A stretch of 64,000 nt of DNA from Flexivirga aerilata (GTDB lineage Bacteria; Actinomycetota; Actinomycetes; Actinomycetales; Dermatophilaceae): positions 186,001-250,000 of the forward strand of contig NZ_JABENB010000001.1 in NCBI RefSeq assembly GCF_013002715.1, written 5' to 3'. The notes below the pieces were generated by a model, which was not told where the DNA came from, made no database searches, and worked only from the letters and a program-made list of their open reading frames with translations. The position numbers were made by a program, and so were the translations under genes. Each line of letters starts with the position of its first letter. The stretch's first letter is position 1. Positions 35,570 through 45,563 of this stretch are shown piece by piece.

Positions 35570-35645
35570 GGGCCTTTAGCTCAATTGGTAGAGCTGCGGA
35601 CTTTTAATCCGTAGGTTGTGGGTTCGAGCCCCACAGGGCCCACCA
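35570..35645 (+). tRNA. tRNA-Lys (anticodon TTT)
   Basis: A full cloverleaf is seen: acceptor GGGCCTT pairs with AGGGCCC, D-arm GCTC/GAGC, anticodon stem GCGGA/TCCGT with loop CTTTTAA (TTT), T-arm GTGGG-TTCGAGC-CCCAC, and discriminator A. The CCA end is encoded (35643-35645). Confidence 0.98.
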
Positions 35646-35681
35646 GTCTCACGGCCAACCGATTCGTCCTAGTGTGGTCGG

Positions 35682-36335
35682 ATGGTCAGTCCGCGCAACA
35701 CGTCACCCAGATCTGCCTCACGAGGCGGGGCGAGAGCCGGTGGCGAGAGAGCTGCTGTCCTGGAGGCAGCCGCGAAACTCTTCGAGTCCCAAGGGTATTC
35801 GAGGACGACGATGGATGAGATCGCCCGTTCCGCGGGCGTCAGCGCGCAGGCGATCCGCGCCCACGGCCCGAAGGTGGCACTGCTCGGGGCGGCCTTCTTC
35901 GCTCGTTTCATGGGCCGGGAGCAGGAACGAGCACTCGCATCGTTCGAGATGGCACCCTTCGATTGCTTCGACGAGCCCTCCATCGCGCGCATCCTTCGTC
36001 CGCTGATCGACGGCATCGCGGCGTCCGTCGGCGTCTTCCGGGCGATCGAGGTCGCCGCTGCGAGCGATCCGGAGGTCGCCGCGCTGCTGACCGACCTCCG
36101 CTTCGCCCACCGCACCGACATGCTGCTCATGCTCGCGCAGCACCCGGCGCTGTCGGCCCGGCGCCGGCAAGGCGTCGCGGACGTGCTGATCCTGACGGTC
36201 TCGCACGCCGGCTACGACCACCTGGTGTTGCGCTGCGGGTGGTCCCGCGACCGCTTCCGCCGGTGGTCCGCCGCCCAGATCGTCACGTCCGTCGAGGCGG
36301 TGCTGCCGCAGCCGACAGTCAAGGACGGCCGCTGA
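35682..36335 (+). CDS. TetR-family transcriptional regulator
   Basis: 217 aa. The N-terminal helix-turn-helix has AAAKLFESQGYSRTTMDEIARSAGVSAQAIRAHGPKVALL; the ligand-binding helical domain follows. It begins 37 bp after tRNA-Lys. The downstream minus-strand gene is a decayed glycosyltransferase, and no obvious target gene is adjacent. The ligand is unknown. Confidence 0.87.
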   Translation: MVSPRNTSPRSASRGGARAGGERAAVLEAAAKLFESQGYSRTTMDEIARSAGVSAQAIRAHGPKVALLGAAFFARFMGREQERALASFEMAPFDCFDEPSIARILRPLIDGIAASVGVFRAIEVAAASDPEVAALLTDLRFAHRTDMLLMLAQHPALSARRRQGVADVLILTVSHAGYDHLVLRCGWSRDRFRRWSAAQIVTSVEAVLPQPTVKDGR

Positions 36336-37184
36336 CCGCCGCGACGATGCTGTCGAGTCCGGGCGCTTCGGCTGCCTGCCGCTGCAAGCGGGCCGCGGCC
36401 TGACGATATGCCGGCTGCATCAGCAACCGGCCCAGTTCCCGCCCCGCACGAGCAGGCGGGATCCGGTTTCGCCGGATCCCGATGCCGAGACCGCTCCAGC
36501 GCACTCGTGCCGCGACCTCACCCTTGTCCTCGGACGCCCCGACCGAGAGCACCGGGACGCCGTGCCGGATCGCGAAGCCGACTCCGCCATACCCGCCGTT
36601 GGTGACGAACGCCGACAGCCGGGGAAACACAGCGTCATACGGAAGGAACGGGCTGCGGCGTGCGTATGACGGCAGCCGCCCGAGCTCCATGACATCCGGG
36701 GCCGAGACGACCAGATTGAGCGCCATTCCCTCGGCCGCCTCGACGACGGGCAGGATCAGGTTGTGCGGATCGGGGACGGCCGAGCCCTGCGTCACCAGCA
36801 CGGTCGGCCGATTCGGATCGAGGCCCGCCCACCAGTCCGGCAGCGGATGGTCGCTGTCGCCGCTGCGCGAGAGCGGCCCGGCAAAGCGCACCGGCACCGT
36901 ACTTTCCCGCGGGTACTCGAACCCGGGGACGGTCAGTTGCACGATCTCGTCGACCCACGACAGCCAGTCCATGACGGGCCCGGCAGTCGAACGCCTGCGC
37001 CGGCTGCTGCCTCACCCGCCGCCGACTGCAACGAACCGAGGACGAGGCGCTCGATCGCCCAGCGCGCCGCCGCGTTGCGGACTCGGCCGGCAACGCCGGT
37101 GGTAGGCGCCCACCCCGCGCCGACCGGCGGCACGCCGGCGGTGGGCAGGTTGAGTGGGTTGCAGCCGAGCACAACGTCGGGCAA
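36319..37184 (-). pseudogene. Decayed UGT/MGT-type glycosyltransferase
   Basis: Two reading frames together give the C-terminal two thirds of a macrolide-type UDP-glycosyltransferase. Frame one (about 37184-36980) reads LPDVVLGCNPLNLP...AAGAGVRLPGP; frame two (from 36972 down to the stop) continues MDWLSWVDEIVQLTVPGFEYPR, with the later donor-site motifs FVTNGGYGGVGFAIRHGVPVLS and EDKGEV. A one-base deletion near 36974 explains the break. The N-terminal acceptor domain is absent because the LLM gene begins there. The stop overlaps the 3' end of the TetR gene. A start at 36972 giving a 217-aa stub is possible, but it would lack half the enzyme. Confidence 0.75.
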
Positions 37185-37240
37185 CCGTCTGAAAGACTGA
37201 TCATCCACTGGCCACGACACGTGCAGGGGTGATGCGTCGC

Positions 37241-38407
37241 ATGAGCGAAATGCAGTTCGGGATCTTCACAGTCGGGGACATCACCCGCGATCCGACCACC
37301 CTCAAGACGCCGAGCGAGCACGAGCGCATCAAGGCGACGGTGGCGATCGCCAAGAAGGCCGAGGAGGTCGGCCTCGACGTCTTCGCGACCGGCGAGCACC
37401 ACAACCCGCCCTTCGTGCCGTCGTCGCCGACGACCCTGCTCGCCTACATCGCCGCGCAGACCGAACGCCTCCTGCTGTCGACCTCGACCACGCTGATCAC
37501 CACCAACGACCCGGTGAAGATCGCCGAGGACTTCAGCGTGCTGCAACACCTCTGCGACGGCCGCACCGACGTCATGCTCGGGCGCGGCAACACCGGCCCG
37601 GTCTACCCGTGGTTCGGCAAGGACATCCGCGCCGCCATACCGCTGACGGTCGAGAACTACCAGCTGCTGCGCTCGGTCTGGGACGACGAGGTCGTCAACT
37701 GGAGCGGCAAGTTCCGCGCCGCACTCCAGGGCTTCACGCTCGCACCGCGCCCCCTGGACGACGTGCCGCCGTTCGTTTGGCACGCCTCGATCAGGTCACC
37801 CGAAATTGCAGAGTTGGCAGGCTATTTCGGCGACGGCTTCTTCGCCAACCACATCTTCTGGCCACCGTCGCACACCCAGCAGCAGGTCGAGCTCTACCGG
37901 CAACGGTTCTCCGACTACGGCCACGGCACGCCGCAGCAGGCGATCGTCGGACTCGGCGGCCAGGTGTTCATGCGGCCCAACAGCCAGGACGCGGTGCGCG
38001 AGTTCCGGCCCTACTTCAACGAGGCGCCGGTCTACGGCCACGGCCCGTCCCTGGAGGAGTTCACCCGCGAGACGCCGCTGACCGTGGGGTCGCCGCAGGA
38101 GGTCATCGAGCGCACGCTCGGCTTCCGCGACTATGTCGGCGACTACCAGCGGCAGCTCTTCCTGCTCGACCACGCCGGGCTGCCGTTGAAGACCGTGCTG
38201 GAGCAGCTCGACCTGCTCGGCGAGGAGGTCGTGCCGGTGTTGCGGGAGGAGTTTGCCAAGGGGCGCCCGGCGGACGTGCCCGACGCACCGACGCACGCGT
38301 CGCTGGTCGCGGCCAAGGAAGCCAAGGAAGCCAAGGAAGCAGCCGACGCGACCCCCGCGGCCGAAAAACCAGACACAGCAACAACATCGGAGGGTGACCA
38401 GGCATGA
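37241..38407 (+). CDS. LLM-class FMN-dependent monooxygenase (CE1758 family)
   Basis: About 388 aa with a luciferase-like TIM barrel. FGIFTVGDITRDP, ATGEHHNPPFVPSSPTTLLAYIAAQT and LGRGNTGPVYPWFG are typical of the family that pairs with a dedicated FMN reductase (CE1759 type), which follows with a 4-bp overlap. Substrate unknown. The C-terminal ~45 residues are an added Ala/Lys/Glu tail containing three exact 9-bp repeats (38322-38348, A-K-E units). The start is ATG 37241 with AGGGG 11 bases upstream; ATG 37232 and GTG 37229 are alternatives. Confidence 0.88.
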   Translation: MSEMQFGIFTVGDITRDPTTLKTPSEHERIKATVAIAKKAEEVGLDVFATGEHHNPPFVPSSPTTLLAYIAAQTERLLLSTSTTLITTNDPVKIAEDFSVLQHLCDGRTDVMLGRGNTGPVYPWFGKDIRAAIPLTVENYQLLRSVWDDEVVNWSGKFRAALQGFTLAPRPLDDVPPFVWHASIRSPEIAELAGYFGDGFFANHIFWPPSHTQQQVELYRQRFSDYGHGTPQQAIVGLGGQVFMRPNSQDAVREFRPYFNEAPVYGHGPSLEEFTRETPLTVGSPQEVIERTLGFRDYVGDYQRQLFLLDHAGLPLKTVLEQLDLLGEEVVPVLREEFAKGRPADVPDAPTHASLVAAKEAKEAKEAADATPAAEKPDTATTSEGDQA

Positions 38408-39030
38408 CGACGATCGCGGTCGTGACCGCCGGGCTTCGCGAGCCGTCCAGCACGCGCCTGCTCGCCGACCGGCTCGCCGAGGCGGTCCGCAAGGACCTGC
38501 CGGCCGGCAGCGTCGAGCTCCCGATGATCGATCTGCGGCTCTACGGCAAGGCGCTGATGGACGCCACGCTCACCGGCTTCATCAGCCCGGAGCTGCAGGC
38601 GGCGTTCGACACCCTGACCTCGGCCGACGGGCTGATCGCCGTGACTCCCGCCTTCAACGCCTCCTACAGCGGGCTCTTCAAGTTGTTCTTCGACGTGCTG
38701 CCACTGCCCAGCCTCGACGGCATGCCGGTACTCATCGCCGCGACCGGCGGCACCGAGCGCCACTCTCTGGTGCTCGAGCACTCCCTGCGGCCGATGTTCT
38801 CCTACCTGCACGCGATCGTCGCGCCGACCGCCGTGTATGCCGCCACCGGTGACTTCGGCGGCGACGGCAACAGCGGGCTCAGCTCCCGGATCGACCGCGC
38901 CGCAGAGGGATTCGTCCGGTTGCTGACAGCCTGCGGGCCGCGCTCCGCACCGGCACCGTCCGGCGGCGACGAGCTCGACCAGATGCGGGCGCTGCTCGGC
39001 GGCATACCCAAAGGCAACAACCCCAACTGA
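38404..39030 (+). CDS. LLM-partner FMN reductase (CE1759 family)
   Basis: 208 aa with a flavodoxin-like fold. The flavin-binding opening is GLREPSSTRLLADRLAEAV, and FNASYSGLFKLFFDVL forms the isoalloxazine loop. It reduces FMN with NAD(P)H for the upstream monooxygenase. The ATGA overlap indicates coupled expression in a two-component oxygenase system. Confidence 0.88.
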   Translation: MTTIAVVTAGLREPSSTRLLADRLAEAVRKDLPAGSVELPMIDLRLYGKALMDATLTGFISPELQAAFDTLTSADGLIAVTPAFNASYSGLFKLFFDVLPLPSLDGMPVLIAATGGTERHSLVLEHSLRPMFSYLHAIVAPTAVYAATGDFGGDGNSGLSSRIDRAAEGFVRLLTACGPRSAPAPSGGDELDQMRALLGGIPKGNNPN

Positions 39031-39043
39031 ACGGAGACCACCG

Positions 39044-40003
39044 ATGAGCGACACCGAGACCTGGCCGGCCCTGGCGGTCGACAGTTGGACCGACACCCGC
39101 AAGACGCTGCACCTGTGGCTGCAGATCGTCGGCAAGATGGAGATGGTCTCCACCCCGCTGGTCAATCACTGGTGGAATGTCACCTTCCAGGTGAGCGCCC
39201 GCGGGTTCCGCACCGGGATGATGTTCTTCGAGGGTCATCCCTTCGACGCCGAGTTCGACTTCATCGACCACAAGTTCTACCTGCGCCGCGCCGACGGCCG
39301 GCAGGTCTCCATCGCGCTGGAGGCCAAGTCGGTCGCGACCTTCTACGACGAGGTGCAGGAGGCGCTGCAAGAGCTGCGCCTGCGCTGCGACATCGTGCCC
39401 AGCCCCAACGAGGTCGACCCGGCGGTGCCGTTCGCCGAGGACACCGAGGACCGCCCGTACGACGCGCAGGCGGTGCAGACGTTCTGGCGCCAATTGGTCG
39501 CTGTGCAAAGGAGTTTCATGATCTGGCGGGCCGGTTTCGCCGGCAAGGACAGCCCGATCCAGCTCTTCTGGGGGTCACTCGACCTGTCCTGCGTGCGGTT
39601 CTCGGGCCGGGGCGCGCCGAAGCCGCCGCCCGCGCTGCACGTGCCCAACCTGCCGTCGTGGGTGATGGACGAGGCGGAGAGCCGGGAGAACTTCGCGGCG
39701 GGCTTTTGGGCCGGGGGCTCGCCTGAGGGGTCGTTCTACTCCTACGCCTACCCCGAGCCCGACGGCTTCCGGAGCGGCAAGGTCAGCGTCGGCAGGTTCG
39801 ACGACACGCTGGGCGAGTGGATCCTGCCCTACGACGAGGTGCGCACCAGCGACGACCCGGACACCATGGTGCTGACCTTCCTCAACGAAACCTATGGATT
39901 GGCAGCCGATCTCGCCAAGTGGGACCGCAAACTGCTCGACGTGGACCCCCACCGGCTCGACGCGGAGATCTATCACGGCGCCGACCGGTCGCCCCTCTAC
40001 TGA
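39044..40003 (+). CDS. DUF5996 family protein
   Basis: 319 aa. It starts with WPALAVDSWTDTRKTLHLWLQIVGKM and contains HWWNVTFQVSARG and a central LDLSCVRFSGRGAPKPPP, typical of DUF5996. No catalytic function is established. It lies 13 bp after the FMN reductase with a GGAG ribosome site, so it probably belongs to the same operon. Confidence 0.82.
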   Translation: MSDTETWPALAVDSWTDTRKTLHLWLQIVGKMEMVSTPLVNHWWNVTFQVSARGFRTGMMFFEGHPFDAEFDFIDHKFYLRRADGRQVSIALEAKSVATFYDEVQEALQELRLRCDIVPSPNEVDPAVPFAEDTEDRPYDAQAVQTFWRQLVAVQRSFMIWRAGFAGKDSPIQLFWGSLDLSCVRFSGRGAPKPPPALHVPNLPSWVMDEAESRENFAAGFWAGGSPEGSFYSYAYPEPDGFRSGKVSVGRFDDTLGEWILPYDEVRTSDDPDTMVLTFLNETYGLAADLAKWDRKLLDVDPHRLDAEIYHGADRSPLY

Positions 40004-40052
40004 CCCACTCCCATTGACCCGTTCCCACTGAACCATTTCCTACTGACCTCTT
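40001..40052. repeat. Degenerate ~15-bp tandem repeats
   Basis: Units of roughly (A/T)CTGACCC-TTCCC recur three to four times between the DUF5996 stop and the PAP2 gene. They resemble the CCCACTGAA repeats at 611-646. Divergence is high, so the unit boundary is approximate. Confidence 0.45.
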
Positions 40053-40073
40053 ACCCGGAAGGCGCCACCACCG

Positions 40074-41540
40074 ATGCCCGACTGGACAGCCCGCATCGTG
40101 CAGGACGTCGACGACCTCGACGTCTCGGTGTTCGAGGCGTTGGCCACCACCGACAGCCCGCTGCTCGACCGCCTGATGCCCCGGCTCACCAATGCTGCCG
40201 ACCACTCCAAGCTCTGGTTCGGCATCGCCGCCCTGCTCGGGGTGAGCCGCAAACGGCGCGCGCAACGTGCGGCGATGCGTGGTGTCGCGACCATCGCGGT
40301 GAGCAGCCTGATCACCAATCAGATTGCGAAACGGACCAATCGGCGCCCGCGGCCGTCGTTGCGCTCGGTGCCACTGAGCCGGATGTCGCGGCGACTGCCG
40401 ACCTCGACCAGCTTCCCGAGTGGCCATGCCGCAAGTGCGGCCGCGTTCGTGACCGCGGTGAGTCTCGAGCTGCCGGCCCTCGCCTACCCGCTGCGCGCAC
40501 TCGCCGGACTGGTCGGGGTGTCCCGGGTCGCGACCGGCGCGCACTACCCGTCGGACGTCGTCGCCGGCTGGTTCCTCGGCAGCACGGTGGCCCGCATCGG
40601 CGGCAAGCTCGTGCCACCGGCGGCGCCACCTGAGAAGCACCTGCACCACCGCGCTCCCCTGCAGCTCGGCGAGCGCCCCACCGGCCGCGGCGTCGTGCTC
40701 GTGGTCAACCCCGCGTCGCACAGCGGGCAGGGCGCCGACGTGCTGCGCAAGGTGCAACGCAAGCTGCCGGACGTGGAGGTCGTCGAGCTCCGCAAGGAGG
40801 ACGACGTTGAGCAGGTGATGCGCCAATCCGCCTCTCGCGCACAGGTGCTCGGCGTCGCGGGCGGCGACGGCACCGTCCGCTCCGCGGCGTCGGCCGCGAT
40901 CGCGGCCGACGTGCCGCTCGCGGTCTTCCCCGCCGGCACCTTCAACCACTTCGCCAAGGACGTCGGCGCGTTCGGCCTGGACGCCGCGATAACGGCAGTC
41001 AAACGAGGCACCGCGGACAAGGTCGACGCGGCATACCTCAACGACAAGATCTTCCTCAACACCGCGAGCATCGGCGCCTACACCGACTTCGTGCAGATCC
41101 GAGAGAAGTACGAGGGACGCGTCGGCAAGCCGCTCGCCGCGGTGTGGGCGGCGCTCGTCGTCAAGGACCGCACCCTGCGGGTGCGGGTGGACGACACCAC
41201 CAGCGAGATCAACCTACTCTTCCTCGGCAACGGCAGGTATCAGCCGAGCGGCTTCGCGCCGGCCTTCCGGGAGCAGATGAGCGACGGCCTGGTCGACCTT
41301 CGCATGCTCGACGTCGCCGGACCGATCGGGCAGCTGAAAGTGTTGGCAGCGTTGCTGACCGGGCAGCTGGCGCGCAACAAGCGCTACCACGAACTCAGCG
41401 CGCCGGAGCTGCAGATCGACGTGCTGAGCGGGCCGGTCCGGGTCGCCCGCGACGGCGAGCTCGGCGAGACGACCGACGCGCTGCACGTGCGCGTCGACCG
41501 GCGCGCGCTCACGGTGTTCTGTCACGACGCGGCGTTCTGA
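40074..41540 (+). CDS. PAP2 phosphatase fused to diacylglycerol/sphingosine-type lipid kinase
   Basis: 488 aa. The PAP2 half (about 1-190) has the three phosphatase motifs: KRTNRRPRP, PSGH, and SRVATGAHYPSD. The kinase half (about 200-485) has VVNPASHSGQGAD and the GGDGTVRSAA phosphate-binding loop of DAG kinases. Similar bifunctional proteins are widespread in actinobacteria and may recycle undecaprenyl or phosphatidic acid lipids. Few clear membrane helices are visible in the PAP2 half, which is unusual for a lipid phosphatase but typical of this fused group. Confidence 0.9.
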   Translation: MPDWTARIVQDVDDLDVSVFEALATTDSPLLDRLMPRLTNAADHSKLWFGIAALLGVSRKRRAQRAAMRGVATIAVSSLITNQIAKRTNRRPRPSLRSVPLSRMSRRLPTSTSFPSGHAASAAAFVTAVSLELPALAYPLRALAGLVGVSRVATGAHYPSDVVAGWFLGSTVARIGGKLVPPAAPPEKHLHHRAPLQLGERPTGRGVVLVVNPASHSGQGADVLRKVQRKLPDVEVVELRKEDDVEQVMRQSASRAQVLGVAGGDGTVRSAASAAIAADVPLAVFPAGTFNHFAKDVGAFGLDAAITAVKRGTADKVDAAYLNDKIFLNTASIGAYTDFVQIREKYEGRVGKPLAAVWAALVVKDRTLRVRVDDTTSEINLLFLGNGRYQPSGFAPAFREQMSDGLVDLRMLDVAGPIGQLKVLAALLTGQLARNKRYHELSAPELQIDVLSGPVRVARDGELGETTDALHVRVDRRALTVFCHDAAF

Positions 41541-41790
41541 GCGCGGCTCGTCTCGATAGGAGGCTGGGTCTCGATACGCCGTCCCCCGCTGCGCTCCTCC
41601 CGGCTACTCGACCAGCACAGCTTCGCTGATCGAGCGGCAGTCTTCGCTGATCGAGTAGCGGCGAGGAACGAGCCGCGTATCGAGATCAGCCCAGCAACGA
41701 CCCCGCGAAAGCCGCCGGTGGTCTCGATACGCCGTCCCCCGCTGCGCTCCTCCCGGCTACTCGACCAACAAGACCCGGCTACTCGACCAG
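41541..41790. repeat. CGATACG / CTACTCGACCA intergenic repeat cluster
   Basis: Two near-identical direct copies (about 41568-41616 and 41721-41765) begin GGTCTCGATACGCCGTC and end GGCTACTCGACCA. An inverted copy (GATCGAGTAGCGG...CGTATCGAGATC, about 41651-41685) lies between them. This family of mobile-looking palindromic units is common in actinobacterial gene gaps. It fills the space between the lipid kinase gene and furA; no gene is seen. Confidence 0.85.
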
Positions 41791-41835
41791 CGCAGAAGAC
41801 TTGACTTGGTCCAGAAAACCCGAAAGGGTGATCAC

Positions 41836-42297
41836 GTGCCGGGCCACTTCGAGGAGACGCTGCGCGGGGCCGGTCTGCGCGTGACGCAACCTCGCCTCGC
41901 GGTGCTGAGTGCCGTGCACGACCACCCGCACGCCGACAGCGCGGTGATCGCCGAGGCGGTCCGCGAGCAGTTGCCGGCCGTCTCCCGGCAGGCGATCTTC
42001 GACTGCCTCAACACCTTCGCCGACAGCCGGTTGGTGCGACGCATCCAGCCGGCCGGCTCCAGCGCGCGCTACGAGCTGCGTGTCGGTGACAACCACCATC
42101 ATCTGGTCTGCCGCTCCTGCGGCGCGGTCGTCGACGTCGACTGCGCCGTGGGCGAGGCCCCGTGTCTGCACACCCCGGACGACCACGGCTTCCGCATCGA
42201 CGAAGCCGAGGTCATCTACTGGGGGGTGTGTCCCGATTGCGCTGCCGCGCAACGAGTTTCGCCCACCCTTCAGCAGGACACCGAAAGGAAGTCATGA
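41836..42297 (+). CDS. furA: Fur-family peroxide-sensing repressor FurA
   Basis: 153 aa. The winged-helix domain is at about 1-85 and the metal-binding domain carries the HHHLVCRSC motif, then CPDC near the C-terminus for structural zinc. It represses itself and katG and is relieved by peroxide. The GTG at 41836 has AAAGGG seven bases upstream; the longer TTG frame is less likely. TTGACTTGGTC at 41801 may be part of its promoter or operator. The stop overlaps the katG start (ATGA). Confidence 0.93.
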   Translation: MPGHFEETLRGAGLRVTQPRLAVLSAVHDHPHADSAVIAEAVREQLPAVSRQAIFDCLNTFADSRLVRRIQPAGSSARYELRVGDNHHHLVCRSCGAVVDVDCAVGEAPCLHTPDDHGFRIDEAEVIYWGVCPDCAAAQRVSPTLQQDTERKS

Positions 42298-44489
42298 GCA
42301 CCACCGACGAACAGCCTCTGGCTGAGATCAACGATGAGGATGCGGGCGGCAAATGCCCGGTCATGCACAACCTCATCCCGCCGACGCAAGGTGACGCCAA
42401 CCAGCAGTGGTGGCCGGAGCGCCTCAACCTGAAGATCCTGGCCAAGAACCCCGCGGTCGCCAACCCGCTGGGCGAGGACTTCGACTACGCGGCCGCGTTC
42501 GAAAAGCTCGACCTCGCAGCGGTCAAGGCCGACATCAACACGATGCTCACCGACTCGCAGGAGTGGTGGCCGGCCGACTTCGGCAACTACGGCCCGCTGA
42601 TGATCCGTATGGCGTGGCACAGCGCCGGCACCTACCGCGTCCAGGACGGCCGCGGCGGCGGTGGCACCGGTCAGCAGCGCTTCGCCCCGCTCAATTCCTG
42701 GCCGGACAACGTGCTGCTCGACCGCGCCCGCCGCCTGCTGTGGCCGGTCAAGAAGAAGTACGGCCAGGCGCTGTCCTGGGGTGACCTGATGATCCTGGCC
42801 GGCAACGTGGCGCTGGAGAACATGGGCTTCAAGACCTTCGGCTTCGCCGGCGGACGGCCCGAGGCCTGGGAGCCGGACGACGACGTCTACTGGGGCCCAG
42901 AGACCGAGTGGCTCGGCGACGAGCGCTACACCGGCGACCGCGACCTGGAAAACCCGTTGGCCGCAGTGCAGATGGGTCTGATCTACGTCAACCCCGAAGG
43001 CCCGGAGGGCGAGCCCGACCCGCTGAAGTCCGCGATCGACATCCGCGAGACCTTCAGCCGGATGGCGATGAACGACGAGGAGACCGTCGCCCTCATCGCC
43101 GGCGGCCACACCTTCGGCAAGACCCACGGCGCCGCCCCGGCCGACGAGGTCGGCCCCGAGCCCGAGGGCGCCCCGATCGAGCAGAACGGCATCGGCTGGA
43201 AGCAGCCCTTCCAGACCGGCAAGACCGTCGACGTCATCGGCTCCGGCCTGGAGGTCACCTGGACCTACCACCCGACCCGCTGGGACGACGAGTTCTTCCA
43301 CATCCTGTTCGGCTACGAGTGGGAGCTCATGGACTCCCCCGCCGGCGCCAAGCAGTGGCGCCCGGTCAACAACGGCGGGGCCGACATGGTCCCGGAGGCG
43401 TCCGGTGACGGCAAGCGCGAGCCGCGCATGCTGACCTCCGACCTCGCGCTGCGCTTCGACCCGGCATACGAGAAGATCTCGCGCCGGTTCATGGAGCGCC
43501 CGGAAGAGTTCGCCGACGCGTTCGCGCGTGCGTGGTTCAAGCTGACCCACCGCGACATGGGCCCGAAGTCCCGCTACCTCGGACCGGAGGTGCCGGCCGA
43601 GGACCTCATCTGGCAGGACCCGGTGCCGGCGACCCAGGCACCGAGCCCGGAGGCGGTCGCCGCCGCCAAGCAGCAGATCGCCGACGCCGGCTTCTCGGTG
43701 TCCGACCTGGTCAAGACCGGCTGGGCGGCCGCTGCGTCATACCGCAACTCCGACAAGCGAGGCGGCGCCAACGGCGGCCGGCTGCGCCTGGAGCCGCAGA
43801 AGTCGTGGAAGGTCAACGACCCGGCGGCGATCGGCCCGGTGGTGGCCAAGCTGGAGCAAATCGCGCAGGACACCGGCATCTCCTTCGCCGACGCCACGGT
43901 GCTCGCCGGCAACGTCGGCGTCGAGCAGGCGGCCAAGGCCGCCGGGCACGAGGTCGAGGTGCCGTTCACGCCGGGTCGCGGTGACGCCACCCAGGAGCAG
44001 ACCGAGGTCGAGTCGGTGGCCTACCTGGAGCCGCGCATCGACGCGTTCCGCAACTACACCGACTTCGAGCCGGTGGCCCCGCTGGAATACCACCTGATCG
44101 ACCGGGCCAACCTGCTCAACGTGAGCGCCCCGGAGATGACGGTGCTGATCGGCGGTCTGCGGGTGCTCGGCGCCAACACCGGCGACAACAAGGACGGTGT
44201 CTTCACCGACCGCGTCGGCCAGCTGACCAACGACTTCTTCGTCAACCTGCTGGCGCTCACCACCGACTGGAAGCCCGGCGACACCAAGGGTTCGTATGTC
44301 GCCACCGGCCCGGACGGCCAGGCCTGGACCGGCAGCCGCGCCGACCTGGTCTTCAGCGCGAACTCCGAGCTGCGCGCGATCGCCGAGGTCTACGCCTCCG
44401 ACGACGCCGCCGAGAAGTTCGTGCGGGACTTCGTCGCCGCGTGGGCGAAGGTCATGGACAACGACCGGTTCGACGTGAAGAAGAAGTAG
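42294..44489 (+). CDS. katG: Catalase-peroxidase KatG
   Basis: 731 aa, two-domain heme enzyme. The distal triad is Arg105, Trp108 and His109 in [11 protein letters not shown]. The crosslinked Trp-Tyr-Met adduct would be Trp108, Tyr231 and Met257, and the proximal His lies in [10 protein letters not shown]. It removes hydrogen peroxide. The residue corresponding to mycobacterial Ser315 is also Ser (GSGLEVTWT). Translationally coupled to furA and followed by a strong hairpin. Confidence 0.97.
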   Translation: MSTTDEQPLAEINDEDAGGKCPVMHNLIPPTQGDANQQWWPERLNLKILAKNPAVANPLGEDFDYAAAFEKLDLAAVKADINTMLTDSQEWWPADFGNYGPLMIRMAWHSAGTYRVQDGRGGGGTGQQRFAPLNSWPDNVLLDRARRLLWPVKKKYGQALSWGDLMILAGNVALENMGFKTFGFAGGRPEAWEPDDDVYWGPETEWLGDERYTGDRDLENPLAAVQMGLIYVNPEGPEGEPDPLKSAIDIRETFSRMAMNDEETVALIAGGHTFGKTHGAAPADEVGPEPEGAPIEQNGIGWKQPFQTGKTVDVIGSGLEVTWTYHPTRWDDEFFHILFGYEWELMDSPAGAKQWRPVNNGGADMVPEASGDGKREPRMLTSDLALRFDPAYEKISRRFMERPEEFADAFARAWFKLTHRDMGPKSRYLGPEVPAEDLIWQDPVPATQAPSPEAVAAAKQQIADAGFSVSDLVKTGWAAAASYRNSDKRGGANGGRLRLEPQKSWKVNDPAAIGPVVAKLEQIAQDTGISFADATVLAGNVGVEQAAKAAGHEVEVPFTPGRGDATQEQTEVESVAYLEPRIDAFRNYTDFEPVAPLEYHLIDRANLLNVSAPEMTVLIGGLRVLGANTGDNKDGVFTDRVGQLTNDFFVNLLALTTDWKPGDTKGSYVATGPDGQAWTGSRADLVFSANSELRAIAEVYASDDAAEKFVRDFVAAWAKVMDNDRFDVKKK

Positions 44490-44506
44490 TCGCACCACCT
44501 GCAACG

Positions 44507-44539
44507 GCGAAGGGTCCGCGGTATCCGCGGGCCCTTCGC
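44507..44539 (+). terminator. Terminator hairpin after katG
   Basis: Arms 44507-44521 and 44525-44539 pair over 15 bp with one G-T wobble and a 3-base loop, 17 bp after the katG stop. Confidence 0.88.
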
Positions 44540-44647
44540 TGTCTCCCCGCTGGTTTCCCGGCCCGTTCCCTCGCCCGTTGTCTGACCGCTTCCTCCCAAC
44601 GGGTGGCGGCCGCGGCATATCGTCGGACGCATGACCGACAGGGGGAA

Positions 44648-44929
44648 ATGTCAGCAGCCGCGCCGGCCCGGCGGTCCCGCATGGCGAGGCCAGTGCTGCG
44701 CGAGGGAGCCATGGCGGCGTCGGTCGTCGCCGGCGGCTTCGCCTGGGTGTCCGCGCGACGGATGCGCCCCAGGGCGGTGGACCTGCCGGGCGCGGTGCGC
44801 AGCGGCGTGATCGCGATCGTCATCCTGCTGATCGGCCCCAACACCCTCGGTGCAACACGATCGAGCTGCTCGCCCTGGTCGCGCTGGAGGTATGGCGCAG
44901 GCCGGCCGCGGAGTCCGCGACCGCCTGAA
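44648..44929 (+). pseudogene. Possible remnant of a small membrane protein
   Basis: This lies in the 477-bp gap after katG. From ATG 44648 (after AGGGGG) a frame reads MSAAAPARRSRMARPVLREG...DLPGAVRSGVIAIVILLIGPNTLG with one membrane helix. A second frame then continues NTIELLALVALEVWRRPAAESATA to a stop at 44929. The join near 44851 looks like a frameshift. No family is recognised; it may simply be non-coding. The rest of the gap holds only the katG terminator. Confidence 0.3.
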
Positions 44930-44966
44930 GCGCCGGGCGTCTACGCTGCGCCAAACCGCTGGGGGT

Positions 44967-45401
44967 CTACCGCTGGGCGCGGCCGTCGCGGTGCGCCACG
45001 TCGTACTCGTGCTGCTTCTCGGCTGCCCGGAAGAACAGCGCGCCGCCGCCGAAGCCGACGAAGAAGGTGGCGAGCGTCTGGCCGATCCACTGGGCGTCGC
45101 CCTGGAAGAACTCGCAGAGGATGACCAGCACCAGCACGACCCCGGGCACCACCCAGGACTGCACCTGCCAGCTGCGCGGCTTGACCAGCAGCGAGGCGAT
45201 GATGCCGACCACGAAGCCGATCACCGGGCCGGTGAGCCAGGTCGGACCGGGCAGCGAGGACGTGTCCGGCTGGAAGATGAAGTTGAGGAAGAGCAGCAGG
45301 AGGAAGGAGCCGAGGGTGACGACTACCCAGAGGAGCCCCTCCTGCTTAGCGTTCAGGTCAGAGCCGGGCGCGGCCTTGACGGGCGAGCTGAAGATTCCCA
45401 T
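44967..45401 (-). CDS. Four-helix membrane protein of unknown function
   Basis: 144 aa with four hydrophobic helices (for example LLWVVVTLGSFLLLLFLNFIF and VVPGVVLVLVILCEFF) and a charged C-terminus. The ATG at 45401 is preceded by GAGGAG at 6 bases; a longer start at 45425 lacks such a site. Divergent from the capA gene. No known domain. Confidence 0.7.
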   Translation of the reverse strand: MGIFSSPVKAAPGSDLNAKQEGLLWVVVTLGSFLLLLFLNFIFQPDTSSLPGPTWLTGPVIGFVVGIIASLLVKPRSWQVQSWVVPGVVLVLVILCEFFQGDAQWIGQTLATFFVGFGGGALFFRAAEKQHEYDVAHRDGRAQR

Positions 45402-45563
45402 GCGCACTCCTCGGACGGGGATCATCCCCCGTACTGATCGGTCACTTACCCGGAAGTTACCGCAGATCGGGCTGCTGTGGTGTGCCTTACACGTCCCGAG
45501 GCGGTAACGGCGCGCGTCGCGGGCGAGCAGTCCGGTCAGCCGGCCCGGTTACCATCGGCGGCC

